A DNA stretch of 64,000 nucleotides, taken from the NCBI GenBank assembly GCA_018780265.1, contig JADMJV010000032.1, positions 84,463 to 148,462 of the forward strand, in the 5' to 3' direction. Of the stretch, positions 1 to 14,094 are shown in pieces. Source of the DNA: a bacterium (GTDB lineage: Bacteria > Vulcanimicrobiota > Xenobia > Xenobiales > JADMJV01). The position numbers were made by a program, and so were the translations under genes. Under the pieces are notes generated by a model. That model was not told where the DNA came from. It made no database searches and saw only the letters and a program-made list of their open reading frames with translations. How positions within the stretch are numbered: the first letter of the stretch is position 1; each line of letters starts with the position of its first letter.

Positions 1-2
1 GG

Positions 3-395
3 GCGAGTGAGGTCGAATCCCAGGCTCACCTCACCGATGCTAACGCCGCCACGCAGAGTTTGGCGGCGCTGGTGGCCCTCTTGCGCCAGACCGGGGAGGC
101 GCTCTTGCAACGCCTGCATACTCCCCAACTGCCATCAGAGGCTGCGGGTCACTGGACTCCGGCTCAACTGCAGGCCGCCGCAGAGATTCTCTCTCGGCTC
201 AGAGGACAATTGCAAAATTGCGAGGGCGGGTCGCTGGAAAGCCTCAACGAGCTGCAGCAGGCAGCCCCGCTGCTGGCTCAGAGCGGCGGCCTGCACCGCC
301 TCCAGAAACTCATTCATACCTTTGAGTTTGGCCCGGCCCTGGAAGAACTACAAGTGGTAACCCAGGCCATTCCCGCCGCCCACCTTATGGCTTGA
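3..395 (+). CDS. C-terminal tail of a probable hybrid histidine kinase (partial)
   Basis: The reading frame is open from the left edge of the window, so the true start lies outside it; about 130 residues are visible. They are Ala/Leu/Gln-rich and helical, with a pattern around LSRLRGQLQN, LNELQQAAPLL and LHRLQKLIHTFEFGPALEEL. This resembles the short all-helical segment that often follows the receiver domains of multidomain hybrid sensor kinases. That comparison is from memory of the family, and no catalytic motif is present in the visible part. The stop overlaps the end of the convergent MalT-SARP gene by 11 bases. Other helical proteins could look the same, so the assignment is tentative. 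Confidence 0.5.
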   Translation, partial: ASEVESQAHLTDANAATQSLAALVALLRQTGEALLQRLHTPQLPSEAAGHWTPAQLQAAAEILSRLRGQLQNCEGGSLESLNELQQAAPLLAQSGGLHRLQKLIHTFEFGPALEELQVVTQAIPAAHLMA

Positions 396-3072
396 CCCTG
401 CGCTTCTCAGACTTGGGGTGAGAGGCTTCGGGCAAAGTGACGGTTTGTAGCCAGGCATATTCCTGGTCCAGTTCCTGGCGGCGTTCCGAGACGCAATCCA
501 GGTAGACCTCTTCGGCCCAAAAGGTGCCTTTCCACAGGGCCTGGGCCTCGTCCACAGCGGAGGCGAGTGCCTGGGCGTCCCCCATGCGTTGGAGCTGGCG
601 GGCCTTTCTACAAACCCGTTCAAAAGTGACCGAATCCACCTCGAGAAGATGCCCCAGGTTGAGTCGATACTGGTCACCACGACGCAAAATGGGCTCGGGA
701 GCGCGCAGCAACTTGCGCAGGCGGGTCAGGTGCACGGACAGGTAGCGACGACCCAGGCGCGGCTCGGTCGCGGGCCAAATGGCCTCGACAATGCGGTCCA
801 CCGACACAAAGCGCTCTCCTGCTGAGATTAATACGGCCAGCACCTTGAGGGGGATCCCTGCAACCTCGGCACTCAAATCCTGGTCTTGATACCACACCCG
901 CAGAGCCCCCAAGGACTGAATCCGCAAACCCGGGCGAGGGAGTGATTCGCCAAGCAAGGCCGAGGTGCGCTCGGACCAGTAGGTGGCCCCGGTCTGGCGC
1001 GACAACTCCAAATTGGCCCGCAGGCAGGCTTGGGCCGCCTCTTCATCACCGCGGGCTCGATGCCACTCGGCCACGGCCAGATTGCCCTCCAGGGCATAGA
1101 AGCCCTGTCCCATGGAGATCAAGTGTCGGGCCGCCACGCCAGCCTCCGGCAATCGACCCCGTCGCAACTGATGGCGCAACAATTCGGCCAACCAGTAAGG
1201 GCGAAACTGCGGGGAGAGATCGTTGACATCAATGCGCTGGCAGATGTCGTCATCACCGTTGCGCAGTTGAATGAGCGCCTTGAGAGTTTCCAGTCCCTGG
1301 TAGACGAAGGAATGTCCGGCTCGACGCGATTCCAGTAGAGTCTCGTCAACCAGTCGCAAGGCGGTCTCCGGACTGCCAGAAAAGAGCAGCACAACAGCCC
1401 GATCCATGGTCAGGAAGTAGGCCGGCAACGGCTGATTGCCGGCCAGAAACTCCTCGACGGCTTCCTCCAGAAAGCGAAGCGAAGCGCGAATCTCACCCTT
1501 GCCGAAGAGATAGACAAAGCCGTAGGCTACCGCCGCCGCAAAACGCGCGTGGGGACAGGGCAGTTCTCTGGAAAGTTGGTAGCTCTCGACAATCTCGGCA
1601 TAACCTAGCTGCCAATCCTGGCCCGTTTGCACCAGGGTGGCTCCTCGCCAGGCCAGCAGTTGGGCTCTGACCGCCGCCGAAGGGTTAGCGCGGAGGCCAC
1701 GCGCGCAAGCCTCCAGCAACTCATCGTGTCGGTTGCACTTGAGGTAAGCCTGACAGAGATGGCCCCAGGCTGCCCCGTCTTGCCCCAACCTTACAGCCCG
1801 CAGGTAATGCCCTTCTGCATCTTCCCAGTGGCCCTTCAGTTCGCACAGCGTTCCGGCCACAAGACTGAGTGCCGAACTGCCGCGCACACGGGCCGCCGGT
1901 AGTTGTTGGAGCCAGCCCGTCAACTGGATTTGGTGGCCAGCCAGCACCATCTCCAGCCCGTGGGCCTCCAATAACCAGTCCAGTTGGCCCAGCCTCTCCA
2001 GATGGGGGGCCGCTCGCGCCGGTAGATCTCGCTGGAGCCAGTAGTCTGCGGCTCGCCGTTCCACCTCGGGCCAGTCGGACTTCTTCTTCAACTGCCCCCA
2101 CAGAAATTCGCGGAACAGGGGATGAAAGCGGAACCCGCTGCCCTCCACTTCTTCCAGAAACAGACGGTGACTGCGCAAATAATGACAACATTCAGTGGCG
2201 TCCTGGCCGCTTACAAAGCTGGCCAACTCCAGATTCCATTCGGCCAGGCACGACGAAGCCCGGGCAAAGGACTGAATCTCGGCGGGCAAGGTGGAAAATA
2301 CTTCGGAGGCAAGATAGTCATAGATTTCTTCACGCGCCCCGGTCAGCCCCTGTAGGTAACTTTCCCAATCGGCGGGCCTGCCCAGCAGCGCCTGAGTGGC
2401 CAGTTGCAAAGCCGCCACCCATCCCTGAGTACGGGCCCAGAGCAGTTCGAGCCGCCGCTCAGAAAGTGCCAGGCCCCAGACCTCCACCACCAATTGGCGG
2501 GATTCTTCGAGGGTGAAGGCCAGATCAGACTCTTCCACCTGACGCAGCAGCCCGCGCGCGCGCAACCAGGGCAGGGGTAGGTCCAACTGCTGGCGGGAGG
2601 CAACCGACAGGCAAAAATTGGCCGGCGCGTGGCGCAGCAGAAAATCTAAAAACTGTTGTACGCCGGGTTGGAAACACAGGTGCAGGTCGTCGAGCACCAC
2701 GGCCACAGGCTGTTCATATTCCAGTAGTTCGTTAATCAGCAGGGTCGAGAGGGTTGCTGGGACCTCGGGCAGCAGCGATTGGCCCAGCAAAAGATTGCGA
2801 CTGGCTGTGCAAATGCCCGGATAGCGACGGGCCAGCGACTCGAGAAAGTAGAGTAGAAAAGTGTGCAAATCCCCGTCGGATTCGTTCAGCGATAGCCAGG
2901 CCGCCCCCCTGCTGGCCAACAGGGTGGACTTCCCGGTGCCCGCCGGGGCCACCACAAAGGTCAGTCGCGCCGGCGCTGGGCTATCGAGGCGGGGCCGGTG
3001 TAAAACAGGAACCGTGGAGAATTGCGGCTGCAAGCGCGTGGCCACAACAGGAACCGACTTCAAATCATCCAC
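385..3072 (-). CDS. MalT/LuxR-like STAND ATPase with C-terminal SARP (wHTH-BTAD) domains
   Basis: Large (895-residue) transcriptional regulator. Walker A VAPAGTGKST is at residues 41-50 and Walker B VAVVLDDLH at about 123-131, followed by the helical MalT-type STAND region and TPR-like repeats across the middle. The C-terminus (about 716-880) is not the LuxR helix-turn-helix usual for MalT. It is an OmpR-type winged helix (SLGALRVWYQ, VDRIVEAIWP, VHLTRLRKLL) plus a bacterial transcriptional activator domain, as in SARP regulators. Known family logic: ATP and inducer binding drives oligomerisation and promoter activation. The start is a GTG with a purine-rich stretch immediately upstream. It is divergent from the response-regulator gene at 3209, so its target may be nearby, but that is inference. 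Confidence 0.85.
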   Translation of the reverse strand: MDDLKSVPVVATRLQPQFSTVPVLHRPRLDSPAPARLTFVVAPAGTGKSTLLASRGAAWLSLNESDGDLHTFLLYFLESLARRYPGICTASRNLLLGQSLLPEVPATLSTLLINELLEYEQPVAVVLDDLHLCFQPGVQQFLDFLLRHAPANFCLSVASRQQLDLPLPWLRARGLLRQVEESDLAFTLEESRQLVVEVWGLALSERRLELLWARTQGWVAALQLATQALLGRPADWESYLQGLTGAREEIYDYLASEVFSTLPAEIQSFARASSCLAEWNLELASFVSGQDATECCHYLRSHRLFLEEVEGSGFRFHPLFREFLWGQLKKKSDWPEVERRAADYWLQRDLPARAAPHLERLGQLDWLLEAHGLEMVLAGHQIQLTGWLQQLPAARVRGSSALSLVAGTLCELKGHWEDAEGHYLRAVRLGQDGAAWGHLCQAYLKCNRHDELLEACARGLRANPSAAVRAQLLAWRGATLVQTGQDWQLGYAEIVESYQLSRELPCPHARFAAAVAYGFVYLFGKGEIRASLRFLEEAVEEFLAGNQPLPAYFLTMDRAVVLLFSGSPETALRLVDETLLESRRAGHSFVYQGLETLKALIQLRNGDDDICQRIDVNDLSPQFRPYWLAELLRHQLRRGRLPEAGVAARHLISMGQGFYALEGNLAVAEWHRARGDEEAAQACLRANLELSRQTGATYWSERTSALLGESLPRPGLRIQSLGALRVWYQDQDLSAEVAGIPLKVLAVLISAGERFVSVDRIVEAIWPATEPRLGRRYLSVHLTRLRKLLRAPEPILRRGDQYRLNLGHLLEVDSVTFERVCRKARQLQRMGDAQALASAVDEAQALWKGTFWAEEVYLDCVSERRQELDQEYAWLQTVTLPEASHPKSEKRRVKP

Positions 3073-3208
3073 CCTTTCCGTCCGTTATTGCTACGCCACC
3101 CCAACAAGCAGGTCCTGCGCCCGATTGCAGAACAAACTTAACAATCAATGAGGCTCATTTAGCAGTCAATTAAGGAGAAATTTAGCACCCCTGGTTCAAG
3201 CTGAATCA

Positions 3209-3931
3209 ATGACAGCGATCGATTCGGTCCAGAGGTTTGGCATGCAATACCAGCTCTTCAGTCAGCGCCTCCTGGGTGGCCAGGAGACAAGGACTCGAGT
3301 TGGAGTGATTCACCGGCAGGCCGGCCTGGCCGAAGGCCTTCAGGTCCTGCTGCAACAGTCTGGAGAATATCAGGCTCAGCTCCTTTCCCCCGAGTGCTGC
3401 GCGGCCCAGATCCGCGAGCTTCAGTTGCACATGGTGGTGGCCGAGCTATGCTTGTCCAGCGTAGAGATGGCCCGCGACCTGAAAGGAACCATTCCGGTCA
3501 TTTTTCTCAGGGATGATAGTGCCGTCGATGAGCTGGTGCTAGAACTGCTGGACCTGGATGTATTCGGGCTGGCTCACCTGAGTCAAAGCGAAGACCTCCT
3601 GCGCGGCTGTGCTTCGCTATTAAAGGGTAGAAGCTACCTGGCCCCCTACCCCGAGGCAAAGGTGCTGCGCGCGCTGGCCGGTTTAGGCAGTCAGTTACGT
3701 CTGACCCCGCTCGAGCTAAGCCTGCTGGCGACCCTGAGCGAACCGCAGCCAGTGCCACCGATTGCCGAGGAGCCGATGGTGCTATCAGAGGGCGTGCGCC
3801 ACCACTTGGTGAGAATCCAGCGGAAGCTGACAGGCAAGCACCGGCATCAGCCGGTACAACCAACAAAATCCCAGGAGGAAGAAAGTATGGCCGCCGCCCC
3901 TCCCGGCAGGAACGAGGCAAATCATCTGTAG
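3209..3931 (+). CDS. Degenerate NarL-type response-regulator-like protein
   Basis: 240 residues. Residues about 29-150 follow the receiver fold ([20 protein letters not shown] at its start, IPVIFLRDD in the beta-4 region) but no acidic pocket or clear phospho-acceptor Asp is seen where expected ([13 protein letters not shown]). The C-terminal part keeps echoes of a LuxR helix-turn-helix: [12 protein letters not shown] and [12 protein letters not shown], compared with the usual LTPRE and VKNHLSRIYRKL. It probably binds DNA or partners without classical phosphorylation. It lies 23 bases upstream of the CZB hybrid kinase on the same strand, so the two are likely co-transcribed and functionally paired. 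A short acidic/Gln-rich tail follows the HTH-like part. Confidence 0.6.
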   Translation: MTAIDSVQRFGMQYQLFSQRLLGGQETRTRVGVIHRQAGLAEGLQVLLQQSGEYQAQLLSPECCAAQIRELQLHMVVAELCLSSVEMARDLKGTIPVIFLRDDSAVDELVLELLDLDVFGLAHLSQSEDLLRGCASLLKGRSYLAPYPEAKVLRALAGLGSQLRLTPLELSLLATLSEPQPVPPIAEEPMVLSEGVRHHLVRIQRKLTGKHRHQPVQPTKSQEEESMAAAPPGRNEANHL

Positions 3932-3954
3932 AAAGTGGACCTGAGGGCGACCTG

Positions 3955-6003
3955 ATGGAAAGTGTAACGCGAGCGGACCTGGAGGAAATGCTCTTTCAAA
4001 TCGAGCAAGCCTTTGGGGATCATGGCAAGTGGTACGAGACGATCGCCAGAACCGTCATTTGCCGGTCGCCTTTTGACCCCCGCGAAACGAGTGATCAGGC
4101 CCATCGTCTGTGTCGTTTTGGCGGCTGGTATTACGGTAGCGTGCCTGAAAGTCTGCGATCATTGCCCGGTTTTGCTGCTTTGGAAGCTCAACACCAGCGC
4201 GTCCATCAGCGAGCTGCCGGAATGTTGGAACTGGTGACTGCTGAGACGGCCATCACCCCTGCTTGCTACGACCTTTTTGCCGATGCTCTGTCGGAGTTTC
4301 GAGCGGGTTTAACCAGCTTGAGGCGCACACTGGAGTGTGCCCTCACCGATAAGATGGACCAACGTGCACTGGAGTTGGAACAGGCGCGCCTCGAAGCAGT
4401 GGCCGACTCGCAGGCCAAGAGCGCTTTTCTTTCGGTGATGAGTCACGAGATTCGCACGCCCCTCAACGGCGTGATCGGCATGACCGGGCTGCTGCTCGAT
4501 ACCGAGCTCAACGACGAGCAGTTGGAGTATGCCTCTCTGATCCGAGGTTCTGGGGAAGCTCTCCTCAGCGTGATCAACGACGTACTCGATTTTTCCAAAA
4601 TCGAAGCCGGCCGGCTCGACATGGAGCATCTCGATTTTGACTTGCGAGCCTCGCTTGAGGATGTGGCTGACCTGGTGGCTGCGACGGCCCGGCAAAAGAG
4701 TTTGGAGCTGACTGTGTTGGTCCGTCAAGAACTGCCCGAACGGGTAAAAGGCGACCCTGGACGATTTCGCCAGATTTTGTTAAATTTGCTTTCCAACGCC
4801 ATCAAATTCACCGAGCGGGGGGAAGTCTCCGTGCGAGCCGGCCTGGATGCGGCCAATCCGTCCGGGCCAGGAGGGGTGGTGGTGGTGCGCGTGGATATTG
4901 CCGACACGGGTGCCGGGATTCCGCTGGAGCGTCAGGAAGCCCTGTTTCAGCCCTTTGTCCAGGCTGACTCCTCCACCGCCCGACGCTATGGTGGGACGGG
5001 TCTGGGTTTGGCCATTTGTAAGCGTTTGGTGGATGCACAGGGTGGGTCGATCTGGCTGGAGAGCACCCCTGGCCAGGGGAGCACCTTTTCGTTCACGATC
5101 CCCTTTCAGCCAGCCGACGAAAAAATCGCTGAAGATCTGCCGATGGCCGACATTGCTGGCATGAAGCTGCTGGTGGTCGACGACAATGCCACCAATCGCC
5201 TGGTTTTTCGCGAGCAATTGCGGGCCTGGGGTTGCCAGGTTGAGGAATCGGACCGGCCGGAATCCGTGGTCGAAACGCTGATCCGAGCCTCCTTGACTTC
5301 GGCCCCGTTCGATATGGTACTGCTGGACTTTCAGATGCCCGGTATGGATGGCCTGGAGTTGGCTGTAAATATCCGTGCCCAGCAGTGTGTCACCGATATT
5401 CCTCTGATTTTGGTGACCTCCACACCACAGCGCGGTGACGCCAAAAAATTGCAACAATGCCGTATCGACGGCTACTTGACCAAGCCGGTGAGGCGTAAGT
5501 CGTTGCTGGGGGCCCTGTCGGCCGCGCGTGGACTGGCAGGCGTGGCAGCCGGACCCCGGCCCCTGGTCACCGTTCATAGCCTGCGCGAGAACCTTCCCTC
5601 GCGACGGGTGCGAGTGTTGGTGGCCGAAGATAACCTGGTCAATCAAAAGATCGTGGCCAGGTTGCTGGAAAAGGACGGATATTCCTGTGACATTGCGGCC
5701 AACGGACTGGAAGTACTTACGGCCATGGACCGCATCGGTTACGACATCATTCTAATGGATTGCCAAATGCCCGAGATGGATGGACTGGAGGCCACTCGAC
5801 GCATTCGACAATCCGACCGTGCCTGGCATTCCGTGCCGATCCTGGCAGTCTCCGCCGGTGTTAGCCTGGAAGAGCGAAGTGCCTGTGAGGCGGCCGGCAT
5901 GAACGATTTTTTGTGCAAACCCATCGACCGTAGGCAGTTGAGCGAACTGCTCAAGAAGCACACTCCCGAGAGACCGCCGGGCTCCCAGGGCCAGGAACCG
6001 TAG
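3955..6003 (+). CDS. Hybrid histidine kinase with N-terminal CZB zinc-binding domain and two receivers
   Basis: 682 residues with no membrane segment, so a cytosolic sensor. Residues 1-140 carry the chemoreceptor zinc-binding (CZB) signature: H23 in HGKW, C53 in [10 protein letters not shown]80 and H84 in QHQRVH. The spacing matches the zinc ligands known for E. coli DgcZ (22/52/79/83) shifted by one residue. HisKA follows with H164 in [10 protein letters not shown], then a HATPase_c domain with a GTGLGLAI G-box, a receiver from about 403 ([11 protein letters not shown]) and a second receiver from about 552 ([12 protein letters not shown]). No Hpt domain is present, so phosphate must leave through a separate transfer protein or the last receiver. 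Zinc or redox sensing is inferred from the domain. Confidence 0.9.
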   Translation: MESVTRADLEEMLFQIEQAFGDHGKWYETIARTVICRSPFDPRETSDQAHRLCRFGGWYYGSVPESLRSLPGFAALEAQHQRVHQRAAGMLELVTAETAITPACYDLFADALSEFRAGLTSLRRTLECALTDKMDQRALELEQARLEAVADSQAKSAFLSVMSHEIRTPLNGVIGMTGLLLDTELNDEQLEYASLIRGSGEALLSVINDVLDFSKIEAGRLDMEHLDFDLRASLEDVADLVAATARQKSLELTVLVRQELPERVKGDPGRFRQILLNLLSNAIKFTERGEVSVRAGLDAANPSGPGGVVVVRVDIADTGAGIPLERQEALFQPFVQADSSTARRYGGTGLGLAICKRLVDAQGGSIWLESTPGQGSTFSFTIPFQPADEKIAEDLPMADIAGMKLLVVDDNATNRLVFREQLRAWGCQVEESDRPESVVETLIRASLTSAPFDMVLLDFQMPGMDGLELAVNIRAQQCVTDIPLILVTSTPQRGDAKKLQQCRIDGYLTKPVRRKSLLGALSAARGLAGVAAGPRPLVTVHSLRENLPSRRVRVLVAEDNLVNQKIVARLLEKDGYSCDIAANGLEVLTAMDRIGYDIILMDCQMPEMDGLEATRRIRQSDRAWHSVPILAVSAGVSLEERSACEAAGMNDFLCKPIDRRQLSELLKKHTPERPPGSQGQEP

Positions 6004-6148
6004 AGTTTGCGGGCCCGAATCCCCCCCCGCTTTCTCAGGCCGGCGTGAGGGCAGTGGATGCCTTCAGTCGCAGCACCCGGTGATCGATTTGCGCTCTTTT
6101 TGCGATAGTCTGCGAAAGTAACTGCAACAACACCAGGATGTTACGGTC

Positions 6149-6601
6149 GTGAAAATCCAGTCTGTCTGCACGCCCAATCTGAGCAAGCTCACTCCGGTTG
6201 GTCCGCAGAAGTCCGGTCAGCCCGTTTCGGACAGCTTCAGCAAAGACTGCACACCCTCTTGGCAACCGCTCCACCGCCAACAGATGGCTAAAGCGGTAGA
6301 AGTTGCCAATTCGGATGTGGCGGGGGCTGCACCGGGTTGCCTGGCCGGATACGGTTTGCAGGGCGGGCTTTGGCCTGCTGGCGGGAGCGGTGGCCGGCAC
6401 GGGAGTGGCTCTCGGGTCTAGCCCCCAAACAAATCGTCTACACTTCCCATTGCTCTGGGCAGCCTGGCCGGGCTGGCCCTGGGGGCCGCCGCCGGGACCG
6501 ACCTGCTGGGGCCGAGTCTTCGACTGGCTGCGGTGATGGCCATGGGCGCCGGAGCTGGTGTGATCTCGGCCTTCTTTGGCCCTAAAGAGGAGTATAAATG
6601 A
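6149..6601 (+). pseudogene. Small Gly/Ala-rich membrane protein gene, disrupted by an in-frame TAG and probable compensating frameshifts
   Basis: A GTG-initiated frame starts with a polar N-terminus (MKIQSVCTPNLSKL) and runs to a TAG at 6419-6421. It then continues in the same frame to a TGA at 6599-6601, encoding a hydrophobic segment (IALGSLAGLALGAAAG, AAVMAMGAGAGVISAFF) that ends GPKEEYK. Between about 6360 and 6420 the +1 frame reads far better as a membrane helix (FGLLAGAVAGTGVALG), which suggests two opposing indels around the stop. The result would be a roughly 150-residue protein with two hydrophobic Gly/Ala-rich blocks, similar in style to the gene at 12247-12642. Function unknown. 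Consensus errors could also explain the breaks. Confidence 0.5.
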
Positions 6602-6709
6602 GCTTCCTGATTCAAATCCCCTAAACACATCCATAGCGCCCTTTGGCGTCTCACCCCAGGATGGTTGAGTCGACCGAGAGTTCCATGGACGGATCCACGG
6701 GCGGGATTC

Positions 6710-7573
6710 TCAAAGGATGACCTCTGCGATTTGGGCCAACTGATCGGACAAGGGATTCTTCCTTCTCCAGACCATACCGATGGTTCTTGAAGGTCGTGGA
6801 GGTTGGAGCCGCGCCACCGAGACGCTCGCCGAAAGGGTCTCGAGCGGCACGGCCATTTCCGGAATCAAGGTCACCCCGATGCCCGCCCCAACCATTTGGA
6901 CCAGGGTGGATAAGGAACTCCCTTCCATCAAATCGCGAGGCACGGAGGCCGAGATTCTGCAAAAGGAGAGGGCCTGGTCGCGGAAGCAATGGCCTTCCTC
7001 CAGCAACAGCAGTTTCATCTCGCGCAGCATTTCAGAGTTCGGAACCGGCTTTTCGGCATCATCCAGGGGCCGAACCAGAACGAACTCCTCTTTCAAAAGG
7101 GGCGCTTCCGTCAGAGAGGCTTGGGAAATCGGTAGGGCGACAATGGCAGCGTCCAGTCGGGCGTCGATCAGGTCTCCGATCACTTTTTGGGTGACGGCCT
7201 CGCGGGGTCGCACTTCCAATCCCGGGTAGTGGCGGCTTAGATTCCTGATGATGGTCGGCAACAAATAGGGCGCCACCGTTGGGATGACTCCCATGCGCAA
7301 TTTTCCCAGAAACGGCCGGGCAAGGTTTCTCAACTCATCGACGGCCTGCAGTATGTCTCGCGCCCGAACTACAAAGGCCTCCCCCAGGCTGGTGAGATGA
7401 ACCCCTCTGGCCCCCCTCTCCACCAACTGGGCGCCCAAGATGTCCTCGAGTTCCTTCACCTGGAGCGAGAGGGCTGGCTGAGAAATGGCACAGGCCTCGG
7501 CCGCGCGGCCAAAATGACCGTGCTGTGCGAGCGCTTGAAAGTAGCGCAGATGCTTCATCGAGATCGCATTCAT
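6710..7573 (-). CDS. oxyR: OxyR-type LysR regulator of peroxide stress
   Basis: 287-residue LysR-family protein. The N-terminal winged helix-turn-helix spans about 6-65 (FGRAAEACAISQPALSLQVK), followed by a periplasmic-binding-protein-like sensor domain. The redox pair is clear: GHCFRDQALSFC places C196 and C205 nine residues apart, exactly as C199/C208 in E. coli OxyR, and the surrounding LLLLEEGHC matches the OxyR family. It is divergently transcribed from katG 101 bases away, the classic arrangement for OxyR control of catalase-peroxidase. Peroxide would form the disulfide and activate katG. An internal Met at residue 6 is an alternative start. Confidence 0.93.
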   Translation of the reverse strand: MNAISMKHLRYFQALAQHGHFGRAAEACAISQPALSLQVKELEDILGAQLVERGARGVHLTSLGEAFVVRARDILQAVDELRNLARPFLGKLRMGVIPTVAPYLLPTIIRNLSRHYPGLEVRPREAVTQKVIGDLIDARLDAAIVALPISQASLTEAPLLKEEFVLVRPLDDAEKPVPNSEMLREMKLLLLEEGHCFRDQALSFCRISASVPRDLMEGSSLSTLVQMVGAGIGVTLIPEMAVPLETLSASVSVARLQPPRPSRTIGMVWRRKNPLSDQLAQIAEVIL

Positions 7574-9828
<2,255 letters not shown>

Positions 9829-9837
9829 TCCCACTAT

Positions 9838-9891
9838 GGCCGAGTGGCCAATTCACCGGCAACTTTTGCCAGTGAACTGGCCACTCAGGCC
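9838..9891. terminator. Long inverted repeat after katG
   Basis: Left arm at 9838-9862 (GGCCGAGTGGCCAATTCACC continuing GGCAA) pairs with 9866-9891 with only a few mismatches, around a 3-base loop CTT. It begins 10 bases after the katG stop. There is no T-run on either side, so it is not a canonical intrinsic terminator. It may act as an mRNA-end stabiliser or a weak terminator. Confidence 0.5.
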
Positions 9892-9993
9892 GTGGGCTCC
9901 GCGGCAACTCCTTCAGACCGTGCGTGGCTGCCTGGACGGCACTATATAGGAGAATCACCCCTGGTCCACGAATAGATCTCGCAAGGGGGTAGG

Positions 9994-12246
<2,253 letters not shown>

Positions 12247-12270
<24 letters not shown>

Positions 12271-12642
12271 TAAGTACGCCCCCGCTACCATTCCGAAAGC
12301 GGCTGCTCCGAGCACTCCAGTAGTCCCGAAGGCGGCTCCAGCAGCCACACTGCCGCCGATAGTCGCAAGAATAGCGAGGTCATCTAACCGGTCTCTTTGA
12401 AAAGCGCCGTCGCCAATCGCGAATCCGGTAAGGGCCGCGGCTCCAATGGCTACTCCTGCTCCACCGGTGCCCATACCCAGCATACCCAGGGCCCCAAGTC
12501 CACCCGTAACCACGCCGGTAGCCAGAGACAACGCCAGTCCGTCGCGGATGTCGCAGCACGGGCCTCCTTCCGACTGCGGGCTCTTGGGATTCAGTCTACT
12601 GAAGCCAGACGGCGGGGTGCGCAGTGAAGTGTGGATGGTCAT
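12247..12642 (-). CDS. Small Gly/Ala-rich membrane protein
   Basis: 131 residues from the ATG at 12640-12642, chosen because GGAG lies 6 bases upstream; a longer open frame reaches 12756 without comparable support. A polar N-terminus (residues 1-30, containing PCCD) is followed by two Gly/Ala-rich hydrophobic blocks, [19 protein letters not shown] and a second ending [16 protein letters not shown]. These could form glycine-zipper-type membrane hairpins. I do not recognise the family. It resembles in style the disrupted gene at 6149-6601. It is likely in one transcript with the gene at 12726, 84 bases upstream on the same strand. Confidence 0.65.
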
Positions 12643-12725
12643 ATTGTTCTCCAAAATTCGTGATACTCGGACCAGTTTGCCTGACCCATGGGAAAGTGCC
12701 GTGAAGGCACCCGCAAATAGCCGGT

Positions 12726-13205
12726 CTAGCCCCCCGGAATCACAGTTTCTTTCCAATCGGTCCGATCCAAGACTTTTCCGCTGACCAGATCCAGGACGTA
12801 GGACTGTTCCATCTCTCGGGGTCCGAAGAACACACTCAGCATGGACTCTTCCACGTCCCGGTGCTGCTCTACGAACACCATGCCGGCCGTCTGGTTGTAT
12901 ACGTAACTCGTCAGCGAAGCCCCGAGACCAAAACGGCCCGGGTCTTGCAGTCGAAAATGAACTCTATCATCACTCAGATCCCATAGCCGGGCTACGCCGC
13001 TCACCTGCACCTGGTGGCCAGCAGCATCGTCGCCCTTGGTCAGTCCGAGGCACGAATAGGGACGCTCGTCCAGCGCCTTGACTGCCTCGAACGTCTCAAT
13101 AGCTCTGGCCGCCTCTGCCTTAAATTCCAGATCCTGGGAACGCTCACTGACTGCCTCCAGCCTGGGTTTCATCCAGGTATATGCGCTGCCAACTTTCATC
13201 TTCAT
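12726..13205 (-). CDS. Hypothetical soluble protein
   Basis: 159 residues without a signal peptide or membrane segment. The N-terminal 50 residues are helical (LEAVSERSQDLEFKAEAARAIETF) and the rest alternates beta-like strands with charged turns (VQVSGVARLWDLSDDRVHF, VFFGPREMEQSYVLDL). A purine-rich GAAAGAAGA precedes the ATG. I do not recognise a domain. The following gene on the strand is the small membrane protein at 12247, and the upstream intergenic region is shared with the toxin-antitoxin operon on the other strand. Confidence 0.6.
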   Translation of the reverse strand: MKMKVGSAYTWMKPRLEAVSERSQDLEFKAEAARAIETFEAVKALDERPYSCLGLTKGDDAAGHQVQVSGVARLWDLSDDRVHFRLQDPGRFGLGASLTSYVYNQTAGMVFVEQHRDVEESMLSVFFGPREMEQSYVLDLVSGKVLDRTDWKETVIPGG

Positions 13206-13396
13206 ATTCTTCTTTCATACTGATTTTCGTCAGCCTAATCCAAGGCTGTCATCGCTTCGTTAACGCAGCGTGATAACCAAAATGGGAGACGCAGTCCTTC
13301 ATGACAATGCGATTCAAACGCCAGATCTCGAAGGTCAGCAAGAGCGCGAAGCTGAGGAGCGCGGCCTCAGGCGAACGGCTTGACGGGAATAACGTG

Positions 13397-13410
13397 CTAC
13401 ATTAGTGTAG
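13397..13410. promoter_or_regulatory. Palindrome before the antitoxin gene (probable autoregulatory operator)
   Basis: CTACATTAGTGTAG has perfect 5-base arms (CTACA/TGTAG) and ends 4 bases before the antitoxin ATG. A TTGACG at 13380-13385 could be its -35 box. Type II antitoxins usually bind such dyads to repress their own operon, so the role is inferred from position. Confidence 0.5.
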
Positions 13411-13414
13411 GATC

Positions 13415-13666
13415 ATGAAGACAGCCACGGTTCGAGATTTGAGGAACAACTACTTGCAGTTGATGAAATGGCTCGCCAGCGGGGAGCAGATCCTCATCAC
13501 CCGTAGAGGTCGCGCGATCGCCCGCCTGACTCCCGAGTCCTCTGCTGAGTCCGCCATCGTTGATTGGTCCCAGAGTCCGACTGTGGCCCGTGATCGTTCT
13601 GGAGAAACCTGCCTGAGCGCTGAAGATTCGGGGCAACTGCTTAGAGACTCCAGTGGGCGGTGGTAG
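13415..13666 (+). CDS. Type II antitoxin, Phd/YefM family
   Basis: 83 residues. The N-terminal half has the Phd/YefM DNA-binding fold signature: MKTATVRDLRNNYLQLMKWL, then EQILITRRGRAIARLTP. The C-terminal half (about 45-83) is acidic and probably disordered, as expected for the toxin-wrapping tail. It overlaps the PIN toxin gene by 7 bases, which implies coupled translation. The palindrome just upstream is the likely autoregulatory site. Confidence 0.85.
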   Translation: MKTATVRDLRNNYLQLMKWLASGEQILITRRGRAIARLTPESSAESAIVDWSQSPTVARDRSGETCLSAEDSGQLLRDSSGRW

Positions 13667-14094
13667 TTACCGCCGACACCAGCTTTCTCTTTTCACTCTT
13701 TGGCCACGACGTCCACAGCCCACGAGCCCTGGCCTGGGTTCAAGCCAATCCCAGACCCCTGGTCATTTCTGAGTTGACCGAGTTCGAATTGGCGAATGCT
13801 TTCCGGTTCGCCGAATTTTGCGGGCGTCTGGCAGCCGGTCAGGCCGCCAAATACTGGGCATACTATGAAGCCGACCGGGGTGCCGGCCGCGTTCGCGTGG
13901 AGATTTGCAACCTGGCAGAAATCTTGGTCGAAGCCAAACGTCTCTCGTCGATCCACACCCTTGCCGGCGGCCACCGCAGTTTTGACATTCTACACGTGGC
14001 CGCAGCCAGGAAGCTCGGCGGCGAGTATTTCCTCACCTTTGATGCCAACCAGCGGCTACTGGCCCAGGCTGAAAGCCTGCTCGTGCCGCTCTAG
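13660..14094 (+). CDS. PIN-domain RNase toxin (VapC-like)
   Basis: 144 residues from a GTG inside the antitoxin 3' end. PIN-domain acidic residues are in place: D6 in TADTSFL, E41/E43 in LTEFELAN, D109 in FDILHVAAA and D128 in LTFDANQ. These would bind Mg/Mn for single-strand RNA cleavage, classically of tRNA. It is paired with a Phd-type rather than a VapB-type antitoxin, a common mix. Its stop overlaps the convergent gene at 14091 by 4 bases. Confidence 0.88.
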   Translation: MVVTADTSFLFSLFGHDVHSPRALAWVQANPRPLVISELTEFELANAFRFAEFCGRLAAGQAAKYWAYYEADRGAGRVRVEICNLAEILVEAKRLSSIHTLAGGHRSFDILHVAAARKLGGEYFLTFDANQRLLAQAESLLVPL

